64,000 nt of DNA, taken from positions 1-64,000 of the forward strand of contig JAGBGU010000016.1 in the NCBI GenBank assembly GCA_017935785.1, written 5' to 3'. Below the pieces are notes generated by a model that did no database searches, was not told the DNA's origin, and worked only from the letters and a program-made list of their open reading frames with translations. The position numbers were made by a program, and so were the translations under genes. Within the stretch, counting starts at the first letter, position 1, and each line of letters starts with the position of its first letter. Shown here one piece after another: positions 49,381 to 58,521 of this stretch. This stretch comes from Bacteroidaceae bacterium (GTDB taxonomy: Bacteria; Bacteroidota; Bacteroidia; Bacteroidales; Bacteroidaceae).

Positions 49381-51027
49381 TTACTTCTGTTCCAAAGCCA
49401 ATGTCTTAGTGCACTGGTCGCATACTTCTGTTGGTCCCCAGTACTGGATTGGACCGGGATAGATGTATGCTGTGTTCTTGGCCCATTCCTCACGGTTTGC
49501 TGCAAAGAACTTGAAGGGAGCACCATCCAATTCAACGAGAGCCTTTCTGATAACGGGCTTCATGGCACCGTTACGACGCTCCATGTTCATCATCATGGTG
49601 ATGGGTACACCACCGGCGATCCACTCTTCAGCAGGAGCTGTTGTGTTCTTGATAATTGACATATATCCGGTCTTACCGTTAGCAATCAGGCGGCTGGCAT
49701 TGAAACCGAGGCTATAGCAATAGTCGGCATCATAGTTAGAGGGAGCTGCGCAACGTCCTTCATAACCGAAGAAGTGGTGCTGGGCTGAGAACTTACCATT
49801 GTACTTGCCTTCCTTTTTCCATTCTGCCAACTTGTCTGCCACCATGCGGCTGAGCAGTTTTTCTGTTTCGATGAGTGAAACCTGTACATTGCCGTGGGGG
49901 TCACGGTCAAGGCAAAGCTGACGTGCCACATCTGCGGGCAAAGATTCCAATACAGCCAGGTTGTCTGCGGCAATATTGCCCTTAACGAAACTGATCTGCT
50001 CTTCTGCACTTCCAAATTCACGAGACTCGCCAGTTGCAGGGTCAGTGAGAACTTCATTCAACTCGGCAATAAGTTTCTTGATTGCGGGAATGAATTCAAT
50101 CAGACCTTCGGGGATAAGTACAGTTCCGAAGTTGTTTCCGTCAGCAGCACGGTCAGCAACAATCTGTGCCAGGTATGTTACTACGTCGTTCAAAGACATT
50201 TCCTTCTGCTCAACTTCCTCAGAAATCAGACAGGCATTGGGCTGTGTCTGGAGTGCGCACTCCAATGCGATGTGAGAGGCAGAACGGCCCATCAGCTTGA
50301 TGAAGTGCCAGTATTTGCGGGCACTGTTACAGTCGCGCTGGATATTACCAATCAGTTCGCTATATGTCTTGCAGGCAGTGTCAAAACCGAAGCTGGTTTC
50401 AATCTGCTCGTTCTTGAGGTCACCGTCAATGGTTTTGGGGCATCCGATAACCTGTACACCATAATTCTTTGCTGCATAATATTCAGCCAGAACACAGGCG
50501 TTGGTGTTAGAGTCGTCACCGCCGATGATAACCAAAGCCTTGATTCCAAGTTCACGCAGAATTTCAATTCCGCTTTCAAACTGAGATTCCTTTTCAAGCT
50601 TTGTACGGCCAGAACCAATGATGTCAAAACCACCGGTGTTACGGTATTCATCTATGAACTCGTCTGTGAACTCAACATATTTGTGGTCAACCAGACCGCC
50701 GGGACCCATAAGGAATCCGTACAGTTTGCTGTTGGGATTCAAGGTCTTCACGCCGTCATAAAGTCCGCTGATTACATTGTGGCCGCCGGGTGCCTGACCG
50801 CCAGAAAGAATGATACCCACATTGATGGCTTCCATTTGGGGAGCGTTACCTTCCTCGAATGTGATGACAGGCATTCCATAGGTATTGGGGAACATAGCCT
50901 TGATTTCATCCTGGTTTCCTACGCTCTGGGTTGCTGCACCTTCTTTGGCTACCACTGTACCTTTCAGTGCCTTGGGCAACTTGGGCTGGTAGGCAGCACG
51001 GGCAATTTGCAATGCGCTCTTTTTCAT
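49381..51027 (-). CDS. PPi-dependent 6-phosphofructokinase, long type
   Basis: The 548-residue glycolytic enzyme phosphorylates fructose-6-phosphate with pyrophosphate. The GGDDSNTNA motif near residue 170, with Asp after GGD, marks the PPi-dependent group; ATP enzymes have Gly there. LSGGQAPGGHNVISGLYDG (about 74) begins the substrate domain, and CPKTIDGDL and GRSASHIALECALQ follow. Length matches the long beta-type PFP common in Bacteroidales. It saves ATP in anaerobic glycolysis. Confidence 0.93.
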   Translation of the reverse strand: MKKSALQIARAAYQPKLPKALKGTVVAKEGAATQSVGNQDEIKAMFPNTYGMPVITFEEGNAPQMEAINVGIILSGGQAPGGHNVISGLYDGVKTLNPNSKLYGFLMGPGGLVDHKYVEFTDEFIDEYRNTGGFDIIGSGRTKLEKESQFESGIEILRELGIKALVIIGGDDSNTNACVLAEYYAAKNYGVQVIGCPKTIDGDLKNEQIETSFGFDTACKTYSELIGNIQRDCNSARKYWHFIKLMGRSASHIALECALQTQPNACLISEEVEQKEMSLNDVVTYLAQIVADRAADGNNFGTVLIPEGLIEFIPAIKKLIAELNEVLTDPATGESREFGSAEEQISFVKGNIAADNLAVLESLPADVARQLCLDRDPHGNVQVSLIETEKLLSRMVADKLAEWKKEGKYNGKFSAQHHFFGYEGRCAAPSNYDADYCYSLGFNASRLIANGKTGYMSIIKNTTAPAEEWIAGGVPITMMMNMERRNGAMKPVIRKALVELDGAPFKFFAANREEWAKNTAYIYPGPIQYWGPTEVCDQCTKTLALEQK

Positions 51028-51172
51028 AAGAATGTCATTAATTTTTTTGAATTATAAAATATTAAATATTTAAGCTTGTATAAAATCAATGGCAAATTTA
51101 CGGATTTGTAAAGACATATTAAAACAAAACAAGAAAAAAAACATTGCAACCCGCATTTTTTGTCTGTATTTG

Positions 51173-51203
51173 TTGTGTAGTTTGAAAACTTTCCATAATT
51201 TTG
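51173..51203 (+). promoter_or_regulatory. Candidate promoter of the 51.2-57 kb gene series
   Basis: TTGT (51173-51176) and TAATTTTG (51196-51203) are 19 bases apart, 30 bases before the ATG at 51233. It faces away from the PPi-phosphofructokinase gene. Confidence 0.45.
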
Positions 51204-51232
51204 AAGAAGAATCAATTTAAGCATGCAGATTT

Positions 51233-51499
51233 ATGAAAAGAAGAACATTGAAAAAGAACATAAATTATCTGGTACAGGAACTGATAGCAGAATGCTTATG
51301 GATATCTCATAGCCAGAAGAACACAAACCTCAAGGATGCAGAAAATGTGTTGGACAATATTCTGCTGTTGCAAAGGGAAGTGTTGTCCAGAGTGTCACAT
51401 CAGGGTGCACAATCCGGTAAAGTATATTTCAGACAATTAAGGAAAGAATTCATTATCCGTGTTGAAGAAATCATAGGACAAATCAAGACATTGGCATGA
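51233..51499 (+). CDS. Small basic helical protein
   Basis: The 88-residue protein is all helical (INYLVQELIAECLW; DAENVLDNILLLQREVLSRV; FIIRVEEIIGQIKTLA) with a basic start and no membrane segment. I recognise no named domain. The stop overlaps the ATG of the acyltransferase gene (ATGA), so the two are translationally coupled. Confidence 0.7.
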   Translation: MKRRTLKKNINYLVQELIAECLWISHSQKNTNLKDAENVLDNILLLQREVLSRVSHQGAQSGKVYFRQLRKEFIIRVEEIIGQIKTLA

Positions 51500-52041
51500 T
51501 ACAAAAAATCTGTCGTACACTTTTATATTCATGGATGGGCTTTTCTACAGATTTTACTGAAGAGAAGCCCAATAAATTCATTTTGGCCCTGGCTCCGCAT
51601 ACGAGTAACTGGGATTTTATAGTAGGGCTTCTGTACAGCTATGCCGAAGACTTCCATTGTAATTTTTTGATGAAGAAGGAGTGGTTCTTCTGGCCTATAG
51701 GCTCGTTTATGCGCTCCATTGGCGGTATTCCTGTATACAGAGATAAAAAGATGAAGACAACCGACGTCATTGCCAACCAGGCCAGGCAAATGCCAAAGTT
51801 CAGGATATGTATAACCCCTGAAGGAACACGAAGCGCCAATCCTGAATGGAAACGTGGTTTCTATTACATTGCACTTAAGGCAAACCTCCCTATCCTACTT
51901 TGTGGCTTGGATTACAAACAGAAAAAAATAATCTGCCACAGAACTTTTGTGCCTACCGGTGACATTGATAAGGAAATGAAAGAAATAAAGGAGTATTTTT
52001 CACAGTTCAAGGGAAAGCATCCTCATAAATTCGCTATTTAA
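51496..52041 (+). CDS. PlsC-like acyltransferase
   Basis: The 181-residue lysophosphatidate-acyltransferase-like protein carries the catalytic HTSNWDF (H-x4-D type) near residue 34 and the acceptor-binding EGTRSAN near 112, plus FIGGIPVYRD-like IGGIPVYRDKK. It lacks long membrane anchors, as do short PlsC relatives in Bacteroidetes. It probably adds an acyl chain to a lysolipid at the inner membrane; the acceptor is not certain. Confidence 0.85.
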   Translation: MIQKICRTLLYSWMGFSTDFTEEKPNKFILALAPHTSNWDFIVGLLYSYAEDFHCNFLMKKEWFFWPIGSFMRSIGGIPVYRDKKMKTTDVIANQARQMPKFRICITPEGTRSANPEWKRGFYYIALKANLPILLCGLDYKQKKIICHRTFVPTGDIDKEMKEIKEYFSQFKGKHPHKFAI

Positions 52042-52056
52042 ATAAATTGCCGTAAA

Positions 52057-54981
52057 ATGAATAAATACAAGATGTTGCGTATCTTTGTTACTGCAATTCT
52101 ATGTGTATTGTGCACAACTGCCGGTTATGCACAAGCGCAGAACAAGAAACTGAAAATCCAACTGACTGAATATTTCAAGAATTACATAAATCCGAATTAT
52201 ACAAGCAAAGACAAGATAACGGTAAAGGATGTGGTTTCCGACCCTTCAATACCCTTACTGTCAATATATGTCAGTGAGAGTTTTGGAGGGCAGCCCTTTA
52301 CCCCGGAACTTGTAAGCCAGATTTATCAGGAAGTGCAGCAAATATTGCCGGAACCCTATAATACATGGCAGTTGATGATTTATGCCAAAGGGTTTCCAAT
52401 CCAGAATCTGACCCCCATTTCCATGTGGCAGGACAAAAACGATTCCCTTCGTTTCTATCCCAAGAAGAGATTATTCAAAGGCAATCCCTGGGTAACACCG
52501 ATGAGCCTGCCCTATAAGATTGAGAACGGACTTCAGGACAGACATCTATGCGTTTGGGCGAGTCACGGTAAATTCTATCACGTAGGAAAAAAGAAGTGGG
52601 AATGGCAGCGTCCGCATTTATTCTGTACCACGGAGGATTTGTTTACTCAAACCATAGTTGTCCCCTATCTCATTCCAATGCTGCAGAACGCAGGTGCCGT
52701 GGTATTCACTCCGCGTGAGAGAGACTGGCAAAGAAACGAGGTGCTGGTAGACAATGATACCCCAAACAAGAACGGAACCTATGCCGAACAGAACGGTAAA
52801 TATGAGTGGACTGACGCAGGAATGGGATTCGCCCATGTCAGAGACTGGTATTTTGACCATGAATCTCCGTTTGAGGACGGTAGTGCAAGAATGATTGAAG
52901 CACAGTCGGGCAAACGCGACCTTAGTTCCATCTCATGGCTGCCTCAGATACCGCAGGAAGGCGAGTATGCAGTCTATGTATCATACAAGACCCTGCCTAA
53001 CAGCGTAAGTGACGCCACATATATTGTTCGCCACAGAGGTATAAACACGACGTTCAGGGTGAACCAGCAGATGGGAGGCGGAACATGGGTGTATCTGGGG
53101 ACATTTGACTTTGCCCAAGACAACCCCTATGACAATTGTGTTATGCTGAGCAACCAAAGCAACTACCGCGGTGTAATCACTGCAGATTGCGTGCGTTTTG
53201 GCGGAGGAATGGGAAATGTGGCCCGTATGTCCCCTGGGATGAGTTCAGGCTCTGGCAGCGGTTTGCCCAGATTCCTTGAAGGAAGCCGCTACTATTCACA
53301 ATGGGCTGGAGTGCCATACCATATCTATTCTCCCTTTGAAAGCGCGGATGACTATAGCGACGATATCAAAAGCCGTCCTTTGGTTGCCAATTATGTAGCC
53401 AGGGGCAGTGTCTATCTGCCAGGTGACAGCGGACTTTGTGTGCCTCTTGAACTTAGTCTGGGTGTGCACAGCGATGCCGGATGGAGACCAGACCACACCC
53501 ATATCGGAACGCTTGGTATCTATACAACAGACTGGAACAACGGTGTTACCGGAGCTGGTTTGAGCCGACTGACAAGCAGAGACCTTGTTGACATGATTAT
53601 GAGCCATATAAAGAAAGACATGGACATAAACTTCGGACAGTGGACGCGCAGGCAGATGTATGACAAGAATTATGGTGAAAGCCGTGAACCGCTGATTCCA
53701 GGTATCATACTTGAAACCCTTAGCCATCAGAATTTCTGGGATTTGTACCGCGGACACGACCCCTACTTCAAGTTTGTTATGGCAAGAGCAATCTACAAGG
53801 GCATACTTCAGTATCTTTCTGAAGTGTACAGGCTTGAAAACGTAGCCACACAACCCCTTCCCGTAACGGATGTGGCTGCTCATGTAGACCCCATCAACAA
53901 TCGTGTAGAACTGAGCTGGACTCCCACATACGACCCTCAAGACCCCAGTGCAGACCCCGAATCCTATATCATTTATACCAGGATTGGCAATGAAGGCTAC
54001 GACAATGGAACGGTAATAAACGGAAAGACCAGTGTAACCATTGACCTGCAACCGGAACAGATGCATTACTTTAAGGTTGCTGCCCTTAATTCCGGAGGAT
54101 GCAGCCTGATGAGTGAGGAAGTTTGTGCACAGTCTATGGGAAACGATGCCCCCAGAGTACTGATAGTAAATGGTTTCCAGCGTGTGGCAGGTCCGCAGCC
54201 GGTGGACACACCAGAGATGCAGGGGTTTGACATTTATCAGGACCCCGGTGTGGTGGACAACAAGATGCCGGGCTATTGCGGGGCACAGTTCAACTTTGAC
54301 ATGAACCGTATAGGCAAAAACATGGGAGAAAGCGGAGAAGAACTTGAAGGAGTGATAGTAGCCGGCAATACGCACAACTTCACCAGCCTTCATGCCAATG
54401 ACATCTGCAGTACGCTGCGCTGCAACATTGGCTCCTGCTCTTCATCTGCCATAGAACGCGTGCCTGTTACCCAATACCAGCTCATTGATGTGATTATGGG
54501 CGCACAGAAAGTAGACGGATACAGCAGCCGTATATACAAGACATTTACCCCTGCCCTCCGTCAGTCTCTTACCCATTTCACCCTTTCCGGAGGCAATGTA
54601 ATGGTAAGCGGAGCCTATATAGGTTCAGACATGATGGCCGCTGATGAACAAAAGTTTACGGCAGACATATTCAAATACCAGCTTACTGGTGTGCAGCCCA
54701 ATGACAGCATTACTTTTGTGAGCGGAATGAACACAGAACTTACCGTATATGGCAGAATGAACGAAGTGCGCTATCCAGTGCCCCGAATGGATGTTATCTC
54801 TCCCGTAGGAGGGGCTTTCCCCACCATGGCTTACCGTCCTGCCGGTGTTTCTGCAGCAGTAGCCTACCAAGGTGCAGACTATCACAGTCTGGCTTTTGGC
54901 TTCCCGCTTGAAAGCATTACCGATGTGGAAGTAAGGCGCAGCATATTTTATGCCGCCACCCAGTTCCTGTTAAACCGATAA
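52057..54981 (+). CDS. Secreted Amidase_3-like protein with golvesin and Fn3 domains
   Basis: The 974-residue protein has a signal peptide (ending near GYAQAQ). Proteins of this type are often named xanthan lyase or golvesin C-terminal-like. Reading the core, I see an Amidase_3-like zinc pattern: ASHG (His170), TTED (Glu193), TPRERD (about 218), GVHSDAG (His471) and the catalytic-Glu phrase ILETLSHQN (Glu553). A golvesin-type beta domain (about 265-385, ending ITADCVRFGGG) is inserted between Glu193 and His471. An Fn3 domain (about 600-695) and a C-terminal alpha/beta domain (about 710-974) follow. It is probably a periplasmic or surface peptidoglycan amidase, but that is inference. Confidence 0.7.
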   Translation: MNKYKMLRIFVTAILCVLCTTAGYAQAQNKKLKIQLTEYFKNYINPNYTSKDKITVKDVVSDPSIPLLSIYVSESFGGQPFTPELVSQIYQEVQQILPEPYNTWQLMIYAKGFPIQNLTPISMWQDKNDSLRFYPKKRLFKGNPWVTPMSLPYKIENGLQDRHLCVWASHGKFYHVGKKKWEWQRPHLFCTTEDLFTQTIVVPYLIPMLQNAGAVVFTPRERDWQRNEVLVDNDTPNKNGTYAEQNGKYEWTDAGMGFAHVRDWYFDHESPFEDGSARMIEAQSGKRDLSSISWLPQIPQEGEYAVYVSYKTLPNSVSDATYIVRHRGINTTFRVNQQMGGGTWVYLGTFDFAQDNPYDNCVMLSNQSNYRGVITADCVRFGGGMGNVARMSPGMSSGSGSGLPRFLEGSRYYSQWAGVPYHIYSPFESADDYSDDIKSRPLVANYVARGSVYLPGDSGLCVPLELSLGVHSDAGWRPDHTHIGTLGIYTTDWNNGVTGAGLSRLTSRDLVDMIMSHIKKDMDINFGQWTRRQMYDKNYGESREPLIPGIILETLSHQNFWDLYRGHDPYFKFVMARAIYKGILQYLSEVYRLENVATQPLPVTDVAAHVDPINNRVELSWTPTYDPQDPSADPESYIIYTRIGNEGYDNGTVINGKTSVTIDLQPEQMHYFKVAALNSGGCSLMSEEVCAQSMGNDAPRVLIVNGFQRVAGPQPVDTPEMQGFDIYQDPGVVDNKMPGYCGAQFNFDMNRIGKNMGESGEELEGVIVAGNTHNFTSLHANDICSTLRCNIGSCSSSAIERVPVTQYQLIDVIMGAQKVDGYSSRIYKTFTPALRQSLTHFTLSGGNVMVSGAYIGSDMMAADEQKFTADIFKYQLTGVQPNDSITFVSGMNTELTVYGRMNEVRYPVPRMDVISPVGGAFPTMAYRPAGVSAAVAYQGADYHSLAFGFPLESITDVEVRRSIFYAATQFLLNR

Positions 54982-55007
54982 CCTAATATTATAATACCTA
55001 TATAAAT

Positions 55008-55331
55008 ATGTTTCAGATTATATGTAATATAAAAGGTTCGCGCGCGATGTTAGTCAGCGAAACCCAGTTGCAGACAATAGAACGTTACAATCTTTTGTCT
55101 GATTTGCTTGACAGCAACGGCATTGTCAGCGAGGAAGTGCTTGACAAACTCCGTCTGAATGTAAAGTCGCTTTTGGAAAGCAATCATAACGACGCAGACC
55201 TTGTAGACCTTTGCAGCAATGTTATTTTTCATAAAAACATGAAAGCCTTTGGCCTACACCAGCTTATTCTCCTGTACATTGAATGGGAGAAAACACAGCA
55301 TGAGGGCGAGGAGACAACCGTAGAAGAATAG
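55008..55331 (+). CDS. Small hypothetical protein
   Basis: The 107-residue, mostly helical, acidic protein contains LVSETQLQTIERYNLLSDLLDSNGIVSEEVLDKLRLNVKSLL when read in parts. No family is recognised. The ATG at 55008 has an A/T-rich leader; an internal ATG at 55047 is preceded by GCGCGCG and is less likely. It stands 26 bases after the amidase-like gene and 47 bases before the YgiQ gene, in the same direction. Confidence 0.65.
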   Translation: MFQIICNIKGSRAMLVSETQLQTIERYNLLSDLLDSNGIVSEEVLDKLRLNVKSLLESNHNDADLVDLCSNVIFHKNMKAFGLHQLILLYIEWEKTQHEGEETTVEE

Positions 55332-55378
55332 GAACAAACACTCTTTTTCTTCTTCTTTCATCATAAAAGAGCAGGATT

Positions 55379-57277
55379 ATGTCATTGCCTATGTTGTCTG
55401 ATTGGCTCCCTACCACACGCAAGGAAATGGACCTTCGTGGATGGGACTGTGCCGACGTGATATTGTTCAGTGCTGATGCCTATGTAGACCATCCCAGTTT
55501 TGGCGCGGCAGTAATAGGCCGTGTCCTTGAAGCCGAGGGTCTGAGGGTTTGCATTGTGCCCCAACCCTCTTGGCATGGCGACTACAGAGACTTCAAACGT
55601 CTGGGCCGTCCACGTCTGTGGTTTGGTGTGGCCCCGGGCTGTATGGACAGTATGGTAAACAAATATACTGCAGCCAGAAGACTCAGAAGCGAGGATGCCT
55701 ACAGCCCTGACGGAAGGCATGACATGCGTCCCGAATACCCTACTGTTGTCTATACAAAAATACTGAAGGAACTTTATCCGGACGTACCCGTTGTGTTGGG
55801 AGGCATTGAGGCCAGCCTGCGCAGACTCACACACTATGATTACTGGAAGGAAGCCTACAAGCCAAGCATTCTGATTGAGAGTGGTGCCGACATGATAGTG
55901 TACGGCATGGGAGAACAGCCCACCATAGAACTGTGCCGCAGACTGCAGGAATGTATCTCTTCATCCCATCCCGCGCTGCATTATGATGAGAACGGCGAAG
56001 CCTTTATCACTACCAAGACTTTCCGCGAGGCTGTACAGACAGCACATTCTGTACCCCAGACAGTTTCAGTGTACAGGGAAAATGAAATCCCCGGCAATAT
56101 AAATGACAAAGACATTGTGCTGCATCCGTTTGAGGAGAGTGTGAAGAACGGAAAGCTCCATGCCGAGAACTTCAGACATATTGAGGAAGAGAGCAACCGC
56201 ATCCATGCACACAGGCTGCTGCAAAGACATGGCAGCAGGTGGGTGGTTGTCAATCCGCCCTATCCGCCTCTTACCCAGGAGCAGCTGGACCACTCGTTCG
56301 ACCTCCCTTATACCAGGCTTCCCCACCCCAAGTACAAGGGCAAGCGCATACCGGCCTATGAAATGATAAAGTTCAGCGTGAATCTCCATCGCGGATGCTT
56401 TGGCGGCTGTGCCTTCTGTACCATCAGCGCCCATCAGGGGAAATTCATTGTGAGCAGAAGCAAGGAAAGCATTCTGGCCGAAGTAAAGAAGATAGTGCAG
56501 ATGCCCGATTTCAAAGGCTACCTAAGTGATTTGGGAGGCCCAAGCGCCAATATGTATGCCATGAGAGGAAGCAATGCGGAGCTTTGTGAAAAGTGCAAGC
56601 GTCCCAGTTGCATCCATCCCAGGATATGCCCCAATCTTAATGCAGACCCTCGTCCGTTGCTTGACATATACAAGGCCGTTGATGCCCTGCCTCAGGTCAG
56701 GAAGAGCTTCATCGGAAGCGGTGTAAGGTATGATATGCTCCTGCATGAGTATGCCGACCCTGAAATAAACAAGGCCAACCGCCAGTATATACGCGAACTT
56801 ATTGTAAACCATGTAAGCGGGCGTCTGAAGGTGGCTCCCGAGCATACCAGCGATACAGTGCTGCAAGTTATGCGAAAGCCCTCTTTCAGCCAGTTTGTAC
56901 GCTTCAAGCATATCTTTGACAGCATTTGCAGCAAGGAGAGGCTGGCACAGCAGATAATACCTTATTTCATCAGCAGTCATCCCGCGTGCACCGAAGCTGA
57001 TATGGCAGAACTGGCCATCGAGACAAAGAACCTCGACTTCCACCTGGAACAGGTACAGGACTTCACACCCACCCCAATGACCGTCAGTACGGTAGCCTGG
57101 GCTACGGGTTACCATCCCTACACAATGGAGCGGGTATACAGCGCAAAGTCGCCGGCAGAGAAACAGACACAGCGCATGTTCTTCTTCTGGTACAAGCCCG
57201 AGGAGAAGAAAAGGATTATGCAGCGCCTAAAACAAATAGGGCGCCAGGACTTGATTAAGAGACTATTCAACAAATAA
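55379..57277 (+). CDS. YgiQ family radical SAM protein
   Basis: The 632-residue protein has a B12-binding-like N-terminal region (LPTTRKEMDLRGWDCADVI), the radical SAM cluster motif GCFGGCAFC (Cys339, Cys343, Cys346) and the family block FIGSGVRYDMLL. It ends in the YgiQ C-terminal part (VQDFTPTPMTVSTVAWATGYHPYT). A further Cys cluster, CEKCKRPSCIHPRICPN, is typical of YgiQ. The reaction is unknown. Length is standard. Confidence 0.92.
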   Translation: MSLPMLSDWLPTTRKEMDLRGWDCADVILFSADAYVDHPSFGAAVIGRVLEAEGLRVCIVPQPSWHGDYRDFKRLGRPRLWFGVAPGCMDSMVNKYTAARRLRSEDAYSPDGRHDMRPEYPTVVYTKILKELYPDVPVVLGGIEASLRRLTHYDYWKEAYKPSILIESGADMIVYGMGEQPTIELCRRLQECISSSHPALHYDENGEAFITTKTFREAVQTAHSVPQTVSVYRENEIPGNINDKDIVLHPFEESVKNGKLHAENFRHIEEESNRIHAHRLLQRHGSRWVVVNPPYPPLTQEQLDHSFDLPYTRLPHPKYKGKRIPAYEMIKFSVNLHRGCFGGCAFCTISAHQGKFIVSRSKESILAEVKKIVQMPDFKGYLSDLGGPSANMYAMRGSNAELCEKCKRPSCIHPRICPNLNADPRPLLDIYKAVDALPQVRKSFIGSGVRYDMLLHEYADPEINKANRQYIRELIVNHVSGRLKVAPEHTSDTVLQVMRKPSFSQFVRFKHIFDSICSKERLAQQIIPYFISSHPACTEADMAELAIETKNLDFHLEQVQDFTPTPMTVSTVAWATGYHPYTMERVYSAKSPAEKQTQRMFFFWYKPEEKKRIMQRLKQIGRQDLIKRLFNK

Positions 57278-57321
57278 GACAATACCCAACAACAACAAAG
57301 TAAATACAAAAACAAAATATT

Positions 57322-57774
57322 ATGGAATGGTTCGAATGTAAGGTAAGATATGACAAGACCATGGAGAACGGTCTGAGCAAACAGGTAACGGAAACCTATC
57401 TTGTGGATGCCCTGAGCTTCACTGAGGCTGAGCGGCGCTTTATTGAGGAGATAGAACCCTTTATGGGAGGCGAGTTTACCGTTACAGACATCCGTCGCAC
57501 CAAGATTGCAGAACTCTTTGAGAGCAACGACGGGCTGGCAGACCGCTGGTTCAAGTGCAAGGTGGCCTTTATCACCCTTGATGAGAAGACCGGCGCAGAG
57601 AAGCGTGCCAACCAGATGATGATGGTACAGGCCATTGACCTTAGGGATGCCGTAAAGGCGCTTGACAAGGCTATGGAAGGCACCTTGGGCGACTATGTGA
57701 TTGTTTCCGTGGCAGAAAGTCCTGTTATGGATGTCTACCGCTACAAATTGGCTGACGACGACCAGCAAGGATGA
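57322..57774 (+). CDS. DUF4494 domain protein
   Basis: The 150-residue protein opens MEWFECKVRYDKTMENGL and continues with two copies of a WF(E/K)CKV strand pattern, as in DUF4494 of Bacteroidales. The family is of unknown function and often precedes a YggS gene, as it does here. The stop overlaps the ATG of that gene (ATGA). Confidence 0.82.
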   Translation: MEWFECKVRYDKTMENGLSKQVTETYLVDALSFTEAERRFIEEIEPFMGGEFTVTDIRRTKIAELFESNDGLADRWFKCKVAFITLDEKTGAEKRANQMMMVQAIDLRDAVKALDKAMEGTLGDYVIVSVAESPVMDVYRYKLADDDQQG

Positions 57775-58439
57775 GCCGCATACAGGATACCATCAGGGAG
57801 ATTCTCTCACAGCTTCCCCCACAGACAAGGCTGGTGGCTGTCTCAAAGTACCATCCCTCTTCTGCCATTATGGAAGCCTATGAGGCAGGGCAGCGCATCT
57901 TTGGAGAGAGCCATGTACAGGAACTTCAGCGCAAGGCTGCCGAACTGCCCAAGGATATAGAGTGGCACTTCATAGGCCATCTGCAGACCAATAAGGTAAA
58001 GTACATTGTGCCTTATGTATCCCTTATCCATGCAGTGGACAGCGAGCGCCTTTTGGCAGAGATTGACAAGCAGGCCTCGCGCTGCGGCCGCATTGTCCCC
58101 TGCCTTCTTCAGCTTCATATTGCACAGGAAGAGACAAAATATGGTTTTACCGAGGCTGAACTCCTTGAACTGCTGCAGAGCCACAGGCTTGAACAGTACC
58201 AGTCGGTAAGCGTTTGCGGCCTCATGTGCATGGCCAGCAATGTGGATGATGAAGGGCAGATAAACCGTGAGTTCCATAAGGCCGACACCCTTTTTAACTC
58301 TCTAAAAAATAGCTTCTTTGCTGACAATACCGAATTTGCCGAAAAGTCATGGGGCATGAGTGACGATTACCCCATTGCCATCTCAAACGGTAGCACACTC
58401 ATACGCATTGGTAGTAAAATTTTTGGTACAAGAATGTGA
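57771..58439 (+). CDS. YggS family PLP-binding protein
   Basis: The 222-residue PLP homeostasis protein has the Lys-containing strand RLVAVSKYHP near residue 26, the GESHVQE motif, the block WHFIGHLQTNK and the phosphate loop SNGSTLIRIGSKIFG. It acts in the cytoplasm and controls free PLP rather than catalysing a reaction. The start overlaps the DUF4494 stop. Confidence 0.92.
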   Translation: MSRIQDTIREILSQLPPQTRLVAVSKYHPSSAIMEAYEAGQRIFGESHVQELQRKAAELPKDIEWHFIGHLQTNKVKYIVPYVSLIHAVDSERLLAEIDKQASRCGRIVPCLLQLHIAQEETKYGFTEAELLELLQSHRLEQYQSVSVCGLMCMASNVDDEGQINREFHKADTLFNSLKNSFFADNTEFAEKSWGMSDDYPIAISNGSTLIRIGSKIFGTRM

Positions 58440-58456
58440 AAATTTTGCACAAAATG

Positions 58457-58488
58457 TTTGGCGGTATGCAAAAAATAGCATAAATTTG
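58457..58488 (+). promoter_or_regulatory. Promoter of acyl-CoA synthetase gene
   Basis: TTTG (58457-58460) and TAAATTTG (58481-58488) are 20 bases apart, 33 bases before the ATG at 58522. This shows that the synthetase gene can be transcribed independently of yggS. Confidence 0.7.
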
Positions 58489-58521
58489 CACACAAATAAC
58501 AAAATTGTGCAGCAAAACAAG

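Noticed and set aside
58360-58521. 54-codon upstream extension of the acyl-CoA synthetase
   Set aside because: It overlaps the end of yggS and includes the consensus promoter at 58457-58488.
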